From positions 124,001 through 188,000 of the forward strand of contig JABFRB010000016.1 in the NCBI GenBank assembly GCA_013141385.1: a stretch of DNA of 64,000 bases, written 5' to 3'. Within the stretch, counting starts at the first letter, position 1. Every line of letters begins with the position of its first letter. The translations under genes and the position numbers were made by a program. Below the pieces are notes generated by a model. That model was given only the letters and a program-made list of their open reading frames with translations. It searched no databases and was not told where the DNA came from. Origin of the DNA: Bacteroidales bacterium (GTDB lineage: Bacteria > Bacteroidota > Bacteroidia > Bacteroidales > Tenuifilaceae). Below are positions 54,371 through 63,553 of this stretch, piece after piece.

Positions 54371-56471
54371 GATATTGTGTTTTAAATTGATTGAATATTT
54401 CTGGGTTTATTTCCAAGTTGAGGATGCTATCGTCAGGTTCTTTATTAAAAAAACTATCGGAAGGTGTTATGTTGAATAACATAGATAAACTAATCGTTTT
54501 TGATGCCGTGACTCCAAATAGCGTTTTAGCCGTTAACGTAAATACATTCTGGTCGGTTAAACAGATTTCAGCCTCAGTTTTATTAGAAATATCCCCTAGA
54601 AAAGGTAAAATACAAATATGCTCTGCATCAATTACCTCCCACGAGAGTTTAAAAATGTTATCAAGAAGATCAATTGCTTCATATTCGAATTTCTCTATGA
54701 TAGGAGGATCTTTAGATACATTAATAGTAATGCTTTTCTCAGTTTTAATACCAAAAAAACTTTCAGCTAATAAAGTATATGTTGTTACGCCCAAAGGTTT
54801 AACCTCAACATTTGTTTTGTTGGTAACATCAATGTTCTCCGGGTTTAGAATAAGTCGATGCGCACTTTCAACTTGCCATTGTAGTTTTATTGGATTACTA
54901 TTCAACCTTATAGGATTATCTGATTTAAATTCCTTTATAATAGGCGGTTGGTCAGATATACTTATGAAGAGGCTTTTTTGGCATTCAAATCCAAAGTAAT
55001 TTTTGGCAATTAACGTATAAGTTGTATCAATCATAGGTTCAACCTCAACACTGGTTTTTCCATCAACATTAATATTTCCCGGATTCAGTATTAGTTCACT
55101 GCAATTATCCACATTCCATGAAAGGTTAATCGGAACAGCACCAATTCTAATCGGCTCATCAGATTTAAATACAATTATTTCAGGAGGTTGTTTTGATACC
55201 CTTATTTCTAGTTCCTTTTTATGTTCACCACAGTAGTTTTTTGCAATAAGAGAATAAAATGTATCCGTAACAGGGCTCACGTTATAACTATCCATACCAG
55301 TAACATTAATATTGCCCGGTTGGAGAATTAACTCTTCCTCATATTTTACAATCCAATGAAGCTTAACAGGATCCGAATTGATTCTTATTTTTTTATCGCT
55401 TGCAAAAACACCTATTTGAGGAGGGTTCTGAATTTTTTGTAAAGCGTACTTCCATGAGCCGTATAAACTTCGCATGGCAGGATTAGAGTATCCATCATTA
55501 AAAGTAGTTTCGAATATCTTTTTGATTTCAACTGATATATTCTGTTTATACCATGAAACAAACTGATTATAAAATGATTCGTTGTCCTTGTTGAAATAGT
55601 CTTCATTTGGGTCAATGTAAGGCCATCGATATTTTAAGAAATAATTTTTTATTGTATCCAACCCTGTATCTTTAAGCATAAAGAATGGGTGTGAAGAGCA
55701 TATAAGATAGAAAATAGCCACAGTGATAGACCACCTATCGGAATTTAGATTCACATTTATTTCTTGCTGCTCACGAATGGATTTTCCAAACTGCCCCATT
55801 ATCTCAGGAGCTAGCCAATCCTGAAATGAACCCAGAGTAGTTGGTTGATCATTGGAACTATCGGCAACTGCACCGCTGTCAAAGTCTATAATAACACATT
55901 CTTTGGTTGAAATATTTAAAAAAAGTGCGTCCTCCTTTAAATCGGCATGTATATAAAAAATTGAACTTAAAAAATCGAATGCTTTAATCAGATGATAAAT
56001 CATTGGTATTTTGATATCAAAACCCACATGTTGAATAATACTTTTATCCAATGCTTCACTGAAACTTATAAAGCCTAAACTATTTAAATTATTTGCGGAG
56101 TATCCATAAACCTCTTCACCATTTAACATCCCAATAAAACTGAATTGTGGAACAGCTTTTAATGCGGAGTATTCTTTTATAATTGAATCTGTACCATTCT
56201 GCCTTACCTCTTGATTTTTGATCTTTAACTTTTTCTGCAATTTCTGAATTGTTTCGTAACCCTTCCTGTGTATATCTCTATTTGGGGTTAGTATTTTAAT
56301 AAGTTGATCTACAGAGCATACAGAATTATTTACAGTGTAGCATTTATACACTTTTCCAAAACCACCTTCACCACCGCTGATTATGGTATCCGAAATTTCG
56401 ATTGTCTTTATTACATCAAATTCGACAAGTAATTCAGTTGAAAGTGCGGATTTAACTTTAATGGTTTGCAT
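54351..56471 (-). CDS. Ser/Thr protein kinase-like protein with four Ig-like repeats
   Basis: 706 residues. The kinase domain (about 20-335) has the Gly-rich loop GGEGGFGKVY (33-42), the presumed ATP Lys in LIKIL (K59), the catalytic loop HADLKEDALFL (H175-D177-K179), DFD (196-198) in place of DFG, and WLAPEIM (219-225) for APE. The Mg-binding Asn of the catalytic loop is Ala (A182). About 350-665 are four repeats of about 80 residues, each starting PP(E/I)I and holding WxV...LxPxNI(N/D)V and TTYTLIAKN-like segments. It is part of the vWA/PP2C/kinase trio and overlaps the PP2C gene by 14 bp. Confidence 0.85.
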   Translation of the reverse strand: MQTIKVKSALSTELLVEFDVIKTIEISDTIISGGEGGFGKVYKCYTVNNSVCSVDQLIKILTPNRDIHRKGYETIQKLQKKLKIKNQEVRQNGTDSIIKEYSALKAVPQFSFIGMLNGEEVYGYSANNLNSLGFISFSEALDKSIIQHVGFDIKIPMIYHLIKAFDFLSSIFYIHADLKEDALFLNISTKECVIIDFDSGAVADSSNDQPTTLGSFQDWLAPEIMGQFGKSIREQQEINVNLNSDRWSITVAIFYLICSSHPFFMLKDTGLDTIKNYFLKYRWPYIDPNEDYFNKDNESFYNQFVSWYKQNISVEIKKIFETTFNDGYSNPAMRSLYGSWKYALQKIQNPPQIGVFASDKKIRINSDPVKLHWIVKYEEELILQPGNINVTGMDSYNVSPVTDTFYSLIAKNYCGEHKKELEIRVSKQPPEIIVFKSDEPIRIGAVPINLSWNVDNCSELILNPGNINVDGKTSVEVEPMIDTTYTLIAKNYFGFECQKSLFISISDQPPIIKEFKSDNPIRLNSNPIKLQWQVESAHRLILNPENIDVTNKTNVEVKPLGVTTYTLLAESFFGIKTEKSITINVSKDPPIIEKFEYEAIDLLDNIFKLSWEVIDAEHICILPFLGDISNKTEAEICLTDQNVFTLTAKTLFGVTASKTISLSMLFNITPSDSFFNKEPDDSILNLEINPEIFNQFKTQYHGSTKN

Positions 56472-57345
56472 TTTTTTGTCGGTTTTTAAAATAGGTTAAA
56501 GCCTGCCCAGTGATTATTATTCCAAGAGAACAATCATCGTCCATCCCTCCTGGTGTTTCTTTAAGTTCTTTCAGATAACTTTTCATTGCCAATTCGAGTG
56601 TTTCCTTTTTGTAATCCTCATTTTGTATCACATAAGTCCTTAGCGCTTTTATAAGTTTTAGTAAATTTTTATTTACTTCTAACCATACATTGCCATTACT
56701 ATCTTTTCCTACATTGTCATGATCTGATGAGTATATTCCATCGGAACAAATGATGATTATGTCCCCAAACTCATGGTTGTCCTTTGTCAATTCAATGATA
56801 CTTGGAGAATATTGCTTTGGGGATGCTCCGTAAGAAAAGTACTTATACAAGGCCTCTTTGCCGTTTTCAGGAACGGTATGTGGATTAAGGTAATTATTTA
56901 AACACCAAGGTAGATTATAAATATCTTCGGGAAAATCAATAAAATTTCCTTTCAGATGTAAAATTGCTCCGTTACCAGAATAGCCTATTTTAAAGGAATC
57001 CTGGGTTTCAATAGCACAAATGCAGGTCGTTCCATATGCATTTTCAGGTATTTGCTGGTTTTCCCCTAACTGATTATTTACATTGCAATCAAGTGACTCT
57101 GCCACCTTTTTAAAAAAAGGCTGTAATTCTATTTCTTTTATAATTTCTGCTTCCTTAAAATTGTCTCTTATGCCTTTTATAACAGCACTTGATGCCAACT
57201 CTGCTTTATCAAACGATCCAAGACCATCTGCTATTGCTATTAGATTAGCCTTTATAGAGTCGTTCCTTGAATTACAGTCCCAATCCTGATTTACAGATTT
57301 GACTGTTTCCCTTAGGCTAACTACAATACTTCTTGATGTATCCAT
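56458..57345 (-). CDS. PP2C-family protein phosphatase
   Basis: 295 residues with the PPM/PP2C motifs in order: SVNQDWDC (family usually EDR/NQD), IAIADGLGSFD with the first metal Asp, AYGTTCICAI, GYSGNGAILHL, IIICSDGIYSS and the C-terminal GGMDDDCSLGIII metal site. It probably removes phosphates placed by the adjacent kinase. It lies 2 bp after the vWA gene and overlaps the kinase gene, giving tight coupling. A Ser/Thr phosphatase function is well supported; the substrate is not known. Confidence 0.9.
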   Translation of the reverse strand: MDTSRSIVVSLRETVKSVNQDWDCNSRNDSIKANLIAIADGLGSFDKAELASSAVIKGIRDNFKEAEIIKEIELQPFFKKVAESLDCNVNNQLGENQQIPENAYGTTCICAIETQDSFKIGYSGNGAILHLKGNFIDFPEDIYNLPWCLNNYLNPHTVPENGKEALYKYFSYGASPKQYSPSIIELTKDNHEFGDIIIICSDGIYSSDHDNVGKDSNGNVWLEVNKNLLKLIKALRTYVIQNEDYKKETLELAMKSYLKELKETPGGMDDDCSLGIIITGQALTYFKNRQKNANH

Positions 57346-57347
57346 TT

Positions 57348-58274
57348 TTAATTTATTTTTACTCCTGATGCTCTTGATATAGAACTCTCAAAAAAGTTGC
57401 GTAAAGTTTCAGGATCATAAGTTCTCTTGAAACCGATGATAGGATCTGAAGCAATCTCTTTCATCAACTCTTCTGCCGCTGTATTTTTATCGCCAGCGTG
57501 AGATAAAAAAGTAGTACAGATACTCATTTTCTCCATTCTTTTAATGGAATTAGCAACTCCCCGAGTTATATCCGGCTGATGACATTCTCCGTCTGATAAC
57601 AGAAGGATAATTACCGAATGTGGGACTCCGCTTGTTGGATTTGAAAGAAAAGCCTCAGCTATCTTTTTGGCCTCTTCCAAGCCAGAATGTATGTAAGTGC
57701 CACCTCCATGATTTATAATTGGATCATAATTCCCATTTTCATTTATATTTTTTAATGGGGTTGTGTTAGTTTGTACTGATGCCGTGAAATCAAAAGAGAC
57801 AACACTGAAAGAAAAATTATTTTTCTTTCGACTTACCTTAAACCGAGTTAATACATCGCGTATTGCCATATTAACAGCATCCTTTTTTTTGATATTACCA
57901 TTGGTTAATTCCTCCATAGAGCCGCTCCCATCCATTACAAATATTCCTAACTGATGAAATTGTTGAGGAGAACTTATATCTGTTGGAGGTACAAGAGGCT
58001 CTATTCTTTTGGAAAAAGAGTTGTTGGGACTCGAATTATCTCGGCATAAATAGAGTTTTGAGCCATCACGAACATTGAGTTCATAAAATCTCTTGCTACT
58101 ATCAAAAACCTGTCCTTGCTCTGTTTTTAAAGCCGCATTTCCGTTTAAGTTGGAAAACTCACTCTCTTTTAATAACTGCTCAACGATCTCTCTTACAATA
58201 TCATTGGAATCAACCGAGCCATTATAACGAGAATTATTTGTCTCGTTTATAAATTCAATTTTTATCTCACTCAT
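57348..58274 (-). CDS. TerY-like vWA protein with a ubiquitin-like N-terminal domain
   Basis: 308 residues. The vWA domain (about 105-300) has the MIDAS metal site D115-G-S-G-S, the Thr in HGGGTYI and the Asp in LLLSDGE, all intact, as in TerY proteins. Residues 1-80 (IKIEFINETNNSRYNGS ... LNVRDGSKLYLC) look like a beta-grasp ubiquitin-like domain of the EsaB/YukD kind. vWA, PP2C and kinase genes together form the TerY-P triad described for tellurite-resistance-associated and stress/conflict loci. The ubiquitin-like fusion is unusual for that family to my knowledge. Confidence 0.85.
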   Translation of the reverse strand: MSEIKIEFINETNNSRYNGSVDSNDIVREIVEQLLKESEFSNLNGNAALKTEQGQVFDSSKRFYELNVRDGSKLYLCRDNSSPNNSFSKRIEPLVPPTDISSPQQFHQLGIFVMDGSGSMEELTNGNIKKKDAVNMAIRDVLTRFKVSRKKNNFSFSVVSFDFTASVQTNTTPLKNINENGNYDPIINHGGGTYIHSGLEEAKKIAEAFLSNPTSGVPHSVIILLLSDGECHQPDITRGVANSIKRMEKMSICTTFLSHAGDKNTAAEELMKEIASDPIIGFKRTYDPETLRNFFESSISRASGVKIN

Positions 58275-58294
58275 AGGTTAATAATTTAAGATTG

Positions 58295-60541
58295 CTATTT
58301 ATTTGTATTGGGATCCTCATTGTGATCAAAATCTATTTCTATGCTTTTCGTTACAGATGAGAGTATTTCGGTTATTTCTGGCAACTTTAATTTTTCTCGG
58401 ATATTTTTTCTTGAAGTTTTGGTGAGGGTCTCATTTATTTCATCGATTCTTTTATTTATATATTTTTCCATTTCAGAATCATTATATTTCATGTCAAGTT
58501 CCTTTTTTTGGAAATTAATCATGTTACTTAGTTTTTCTTCTTCAAACTCTTTAATTTTTATCATATCGTTAATGACTCTTTCCTTATCAAATAAATTCTT
58601 CTTCTGTTGTATCTCGTCAGTTATAGACGGGTGTCTTCTTAACCAAGGTGCAATCTTTATATCCAGACCAAATGCCTCGGCAACAATATTTCGAGTAGCA
58701 TTTAATAAGCCTACCAAATGCCGAAAGAATTCATCCGTGTTAATGTTCTCTTCATTTAGTTCATGAATCTTATCTAGATGTAATTCGACATTATGTTTAA
58801 CAAATCTCGAAATGTCCTCTAGTAGGATTAAAATATCCTTACTCCTATAAGCATCACATTTTGCCTTAAAAAGATCGTAGCTGTCTTCATGCACGCTGAC
58901 AACCATAAATTGCGCATCGAACTTCGCCTGTAGTTGATATATCTCAATGTTTATGGTATGATTAACCCCAAATAGCGTTTTAAAACTTCGAACCAGATCG
59001 GTTTCCAATTGTTTCAGGATAATGTCAACCTCTTTAGTTCCAAATTCTTCATTCAGTTTGCTTAATATCTTTTTTCTAAGTTCGTCTGCAAGCGAATCTC
59101 CCTTTCCATTTTCTGGAAAATTAAAATTCAAGTAGAACCTTTTGGGATCTACTTGGTGAATAAACTGCCGTACTGTATTCACAACCGTTTCTTTCATTTT
59201 TGAAATAATTCCATCACGTGTGGTTCTGGGGTTTATTAATCTGGCAATTTTTTTTGGATCTTCGATTTTTCCGCTCGCGATGATGTTTAGTTTGATCCGT
59301 ACATCTTCCTTATGGGTAGGAAATTCGATATCATTACCCACTTCAAAATCAAAATGATCAGGTATAATGCCTTCCAGTTTAGGTATTGTAATAAGTTGCC
59401 TGATCTCGTAACCCTTCTTGGTTAATGATTTAGCCATCTCAAGTTTGATGTAATCGCTATTGAAGTTGAGGGCTAGTTCAGTGAAATCTTTTTCAAATAT
59501 GCAATCCTGAGTGATTCGGTTCAATTCATCTTTCACCCATTCGTTAATATCCTTAATCCCAGAATTATAAAAATCTCCCAGATTTTTTAATGTAAGAATC
59601 AAGTGATGTTCAATGTCGATCCCATAACTATTTTTCGTAATACAACTAACATTGTGGATTAACTGTGAACGTTCGGGAGGAACGTTCCTTAGTTGTGATT
59701 CAAGTGTTAGAAATTCAGGTTTTAAACCGTCTCTATCTAGATCAATATCTAATTCACGAATCAGAAACTCTCTTAGCCCTGTATGAAGATTGAAATGAAA
59801 ATAGTGGAGGTCTATAGTGCTTTTACTATTAATACTTTTTTTGATGATTTCTTTTACTTTTTCATCTAGTTTGGTTGTGTTCATTAAAGTTTGCATTCCC
59901 TCAACCTTTTTGTTTTCCAAAACATTAACCTCCAATTCATACGATAATGGTATTCTGTTATGGAAATCATTTACTTTTACATCAACCTGCCCACGTAGAG
60001 TTTTGGATACTTTTTCTTCACGAACTTCAATTGCTAAATCTAGGCTGAGTCCTAGTTTTCTAGCTTCATCCTCTAGGTAATTCTTTAATTTGGTTTGTAA
60101 ACTGTAGAATCGTTTAACAAATTGTGGTTCATTGCTAGCAAAAGTTGATATCCATCTGACAATTCGGTTATTTAATGCATTCTCAAAGCGAAGCTCGGTT
60201 ACAAGAAGTTTAATCAGATCTTTCTGGTGATTTTGCTGTATCTGCGCACTGTAGTTGATCGTAATGCTCAAGGAACATGAATTGTCTAACTCGGTCAACT
60301 CTTTTTTCAGACCTTTTATTTCAGCAATCTCATTAAAATCAATAATATAGTAAGCCCATTCTTTTTTTGAGAATGAAATAGGTTTGTTCTCATAAACCTC
60401 CATCGAACCCTTATCTAAATAGTATTTCTTTTCTGAAGAATTAGGTTTATAGGTAGAATCAACCTCTCTAATCAGATTGTTAATATTATTTATAGATGTT
60501 GAAGATTTAAGTTCTTCTGCGAGTATTCGTTGTAGTCCCAT
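58295..60541 (-). CDS. large coiled-coil protein with SPFH-like modules
   Basis: 748 residues, no signal peptide or membrane helix. At least two modules look like band-7/SPFH domains: a strand-rich part followed by helix and a distal strand (for example about 300-400: SYGIDIEHHLILTLKNLGDF, NEWVKDELNRITQ, then KKGYEIRQLITIP). The C-terminal about 130 residues are a charged coiled coil (FDKERVINDMIKIKEFEEEKL). SPFH proteins assemble into large rings. The assignment rests on pattern reading only. It sits between the STAND-like and vWA genes with 16-20 bp gaps, in the core of the operon. Confidence 0.55.
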   Translation of the reverse strand: MGLQRILAEELKSSTSINNINNLIREVDSTYKPNSSEKKYYLDKGSMEVYENKPISFSKKEWAYYIIDFNEIAEIKGLKKELTELDNSCSLSITINYSAQIQQNHQKDLIKLLVTELRFENALNNRIVRWISTFASNEPQFVKRFYSLQTKLKNYLEDEARKLGLSLDLAIEVREEKVSKTLRGQVDVKVNDFHNRIPLSYELEVNVLENKKVEGMQTLMNTTKLDEKVKEIIKKSINSKSTIDLHYFHFNLHTGLREFLIRELDIDLDRDGLKPEFLTLESQLRNVPPERSQLIHNVSCITKNSYGIDIEHHLILTLKNLGDFYNSGIKDINEWVKDELNRITQDCIFEKDFTELALNFNSDYIKLEMAKSLTKKGYEIRQLITIPKLEGIIPDHFDFEVGNDIEFPTHKEDVRIKLNIIASGKIEDPKKIARLINPRTTRDGIISKMKETVVNTVRQFIHQVDPKRFYLNFNFPENGKGDSLADELRKKILSKLNEEFGTKEVDIILKQLETDLVRSFKTLFGVNHTINIEIYQLQAKFDAQFMVVSVHEDSYDLFKAKCDAYRSKDILILLEDISRFVKHNVELHLDKIHELNEENINTDEFFRHLVGLLNATRNIVAEAFGLDIKIAPWLRRHPSITDEIQQKKNLFDKERVINDMIKIKEFEEEKLSNMINFQKKELDMKYNDSEMEKYINKRIDEINETLTKTSRKNIREKLKLPEITEILSSVTKSIEIDFDHNEDPNTNK

Positions 60542-60557
60542 AACCGTTGTGTTATTA

Positions 60558-62996
60558 TTAATTAAATTTTAAATACAAGGTTCTGCATGCTTTTGCCTTA
60601 GCTAAAAAAAGTAGTGTAAATTGATAGTCAGTCTTTCTTTTGTATTTGCTGACTTCTTGCATGTATTCTCTGGTCATCAAAGCCCATTGTTGTTTTAACA
60701 TAATCTGCTGAACATGAGTTATTTCTTTTAATAGAGTATTGTAAAACTCTTCAATAACGTTTTTTTGTAGCCGCTTTAGTTCTACATTTTCGTTAGTGCC
60801 ATTCAGAATAAGATACCACGATTCCAAAATAAAAGCCTGAGCTTTTGTAAGCACTTCTTCTATATTGATATCAGATGTTATTCTTTGATTGTCAGCAACT
60901 TTGTACGCTTTAACCATATCTGGGTGAAACAACCATTGAATAAGAAACTTCCAAACGTCTTTTGCATTTTCCTCTTTAAAATTGAAGAGAAAGAATTTAG
61001 ATGGCCATTTTCCATAATTTATCAAAGGGAACCGCCCGTATAATGGGTTGGCAAGGAATAGAATTAGCAGAATACTATTTGCCTGGCACAAGGATAAACT
61101 TCCATTTGAAGGTTTATGTGACCACCATTTCTGTATTTTCTCAAGAATATCAAATGTTTCATAAGTATTCAACTTGGAAATTCTATATAAACTTTTAATA
61201 CACTCATAATGGATCTCACCTTTAGCCCCCTTTTGATTAAGTATCCTCTTAATCCATAACATTGCATTGATATGAGAGAAGTCTTGTAGGTCTTCTACTA
61301 TCCTAAGTACTACTAGGAATAACTCTTTTTGAAATAGGAATTCGATGAAATCTTGTACTTGCTGACGTAAAAGTTCTGATTTATCCAACATTAATCTCAT
61401 GAGATCCAGCAAACGATTAAAGCCGATTTCACTTTCAAATGCTTTTTTTTCGATATAATTATTTACCACCTCTATTTCTTCCTCATTCAATTCCTCTAAC
61501 TTTTTCTTAAGTTGGATTTTATTATCTGTGAATATTCTAATAAAAATCCAATGCAACAGGTTTAACCCATAGAGATCAGGATCAAATGGAATTATATTGG
61601 TGATGTTTTGCAACAAGTTTTGTAAAAACGGTTTAGATATACTCGTTTCAAAGAAAATTCCCGAGCCGATTATCTGTTGAAACTGCTCTTCAAAAAATAG
61701 GAAATGCCTTTTTTGAAAAATAGTTCGTACTTCATCTTTTAACTCTGGTTCTTTAAAATCAAAATATTTTCTTCCGCTTGGATGCTCATAAGAAATAACC
61801 TGACAAGAACTTAGTATCTCATCACCATTATTTTCCCATTCTTCAAAAAGATTAATGATCTTAGGTTCATTAACAAGATTTTTTTCGTTGCCAGCTTTCT
61901 GATGATCTATTTGATTTGCTATTTCTGTTGTTTTTCCATTCAGGAGTAATTTCGCTATTAATTTGTACTCAGTTGTCGTAATCTCGGGGAAAAAAGCAGT
62001 TATAAATAGAATATGCTGATGGGTTTTTTGATCAAACGGAAGTTTCACTACCTTGCCAACAAGTTCTGAATGAAAATCATTATTTCTTCTTCTTTCAATT
62101 TCTCTTTCCAAACTGGAGATGTCTTCTTTCAAATAGCCACTAATAACTTCGTACAAATCACTTTCTGTTTTATTTTTCCCCCAGAACCCTTGCTCTTTTT
62201 GAGTAAGGATAATATCATGAAACTCTCTCCATCTTTTTTTAAAGTGGAATTGAAGAATAATAGGTAAAAAAGGGATGCTAAAAAGAGGGAAGAAGAAGCT
62301 GCGTTCAATAGCATCATTTTTTTTTGAAAATGATGCGTGACGTTTATTAATAATCGTGTTTAATAACGATTTATCTCGAACATAGCAGATGAAAAATATG
62401 TTTTTTCTCCTGAGTTCGGCTTGCGTAGAATCAAAACTTTCTTCCTCTTCTATGAACAAGGACTTAAAAAACTCAGATTGAATTAACTTTGTTTTAATAA
62501 AACATACTTTCCCTTTATTAAAATTTTCTTGGCTAAACGTTGATAAGGTTATCGATTCTTGATTCTCTTTAAAAGGTTTATCTTTATCAACATCATCATC
62601 TTTATCCTGAATGGATAATAATCTTTTTTGGAAATCATTAATTCCCTCCCTTTTAATAATGTAATCTACAATATCTTCAATTGTATTTTGAATAACCCCT
62701 TTATCCTCGCAATGAAGAACAATGAGCCTATTTTCAATAAGACGATCGGCATATTGTTTTATTTCCTTTTTCTCAATCCCATAGATGGCTTTAGTACCAG
62801 CAAACTCCCAAATTGTGGTTGGATCTTTGATTCCTATTCCATAGTAATTGGTTTGCTCACCAATGGTGGTTCCATTATTATCTCTAATAAATTGTAAGAA
62901 TCTATTTTGGGTTGTTGGTTTGGGCGGATTATTAACATCTTCTTTATCAGTTGATGATTCATTGCTTTCATCTTGTTTATTTTTTTCGTCTTCCAT
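60558..62996 (-). CDS. STAND-like protein without a P-loop, with an N-terminal signalling motif
   Basis: 812 residues. Residues 1-30 are acidic and disordered; 33-53 carry FLQFIRDNNGTTIGEQTNYY, a motif shared with the C-terminus of the upstream TIR protein. From residue 80 a STAND-like NTPase fold seems to start, but the place of the Walker A loop reads LIVLHCEDKGVIQNTI with no GKS/T, and the Walker B-like strand is KNIFFICYV. It is thus likely an inactive (iSTAND-type) domain. The rest is helical (HEAT/TPR-like superhelix) and would form the sensing part. It lies 5 bp after the TIR gene and 16 bp before the SPFH-like gene. Confidence 0.6.
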   Translation of the reverse strand: MEDEKNKQDESNESSTDKEDVNNPPKPTTQNRFLQFIRDNNGTTIGEQTNYYGIGIKDPTTIWEFAGTKAIYGIEKKEIKQYADRLIENRLIVLHCEDKGVIQNTIEDIVDYIIKREGINDFQKRLLSIQDKDDDVDKDKPFKENQESITLSTFSQENFNKGKVCFIKTKLIQSEFFKSLFIEEEESFDSTQAELRRKNIFFICYVRDKSLLNTIINKRHASFSKKNDAIERSFFFPLFSIPFLPIILQFHFKKRWREFHDIILTQKEQGFWGKNKTESDLYEVISGYLKEDISSLEREIERRRNNDFHSELVGKVVKLPFDQKTHQHILFITAFFPEITTTEYKLIAKLLLNGKTTEIANQIDHQKAGNEKNLVNEPKIINLFEEWENNGDEILSSCQVISYEHPSGRKYFDFKEPELKDEVRTIFQKRHFLFFEEQFQQIIGSGIFFETSISKPFLQNLLQNITNIIPFDPDLYGLNLLHWIFIRIFTDNKIQLKKKLEELNEEEIEVVNNYIEKKAFESEIGFNRLLDLMRLMLDKSELLRQQVQDFIEFLFQKELFLVVLRIVEDLQDFSHINAMLWIKRILNQKGAKGEIHYECIKSLYRISKLNTYETFDILEKIQKWWSHKPSNGSLSLCQANSILLILFLANPLYGRFPLINYGKWPSKFFLFNFKEENAKDVWKFLIQWLFHPDMVKAYKVADNQRITSDINIEEVLTKAQAFILESWYLILNGTNENVELKRLQKNVIEEFYNTLLKEITHVQQIMLKQQWALMTREYMQEVSKYKRKTDYQFTLLFLAKAKACRTLYLKFN

Positions 62997-63001
62997 GACT
63001 T

Positions 63002-63553
63002 TTAATTATTAAAGTGATTAACTTTCCCTATCACAAAGCCATTGTTTTCACCTATAGTCTGGATTACTTCAGCGATACTCTTTATTTTCGGTTTTTTGGT
63101 AACATTAGCACCCTTAGTATTACCATCGCTTCTATTTCGTTCTTCAAATTGCTTTAATAGTTTAAAAACTTTTACAGCTATTTCATAGCTATTTGATCCT
63201 GTCCAACGTTTATAAATTATCTGTTCTGAAATTCCGTCTATTTTTGTATCATCAATTCGAATCGGAATTAAATAGGGCATCCCTTCTCGCCTAAGAACTG
63301 TTAGAATAACTTCTTGCTCTTCTTTTGCCCATCGTTTCCTACTGTAATGTTCTGAAATAAGAACTAATGCAAGTCTAGATTCTTCGTGATAAATTTTCCA
63401 TGTCAATTTTTTAAGAGGCTCGCCTAAGTTGTCCTGCTCATAAAAAAGGTAATACTTTACATCCAGATCTTTTAAAGCTCTTCCGATTTGTTCGGCAATT
63501 TCTTTATCCTCTTCCGCAAAAGAGATAGCAACGTCATATCTATATTTTTCCAT
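63002..63553 (-). CDS. TIR-domain protein with a C-terminal amyloid-like motif
   Basis: 183 residues. A TIR domain (about 1-130) starts YDVAISFAEEDKEIAEQIG and has YEQDNLGEPL, LVLISEHYSRKRWAKEEQE (with the expected NADase Glu) and IPIRIDD. A basic, flexible linker follows. The last about 20 residues, VIQTIGENNGFVIGKVNHF, match the start of the next protein. The ATG at 63553 is preferred over a TTG at 63571, because a GATATTTG (-7-like, 7 of 8) box on the minus strand covers 63569-63576. It is the first gene of the operon and a probable NAD-depleting effector (inference). Confidence 0.8.
   Translation of the reverse strand: MEKYRYDVAISFAEEDKEIAEQIGRALKDLDVKYYLFYEQDNLGEPLKKLTWKIYHEESRLALVLISEHYSRKRWAKEEQEVILTVLRREGMPYLIPIRIDDTKIDGISEQIIYKRWTGSNSYEIAVKVFKLLKQFEERNRSDGNTKGANVTKKPKIKSIAEVIQTIGENNGFVIGKVNHFNN

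Noticed and set aside
54391-54999. 202-codon plus-strand frame inside the kinase gene
   Set aside because: Antisense shadow of the Ig-like repeats, low-complexity translation.
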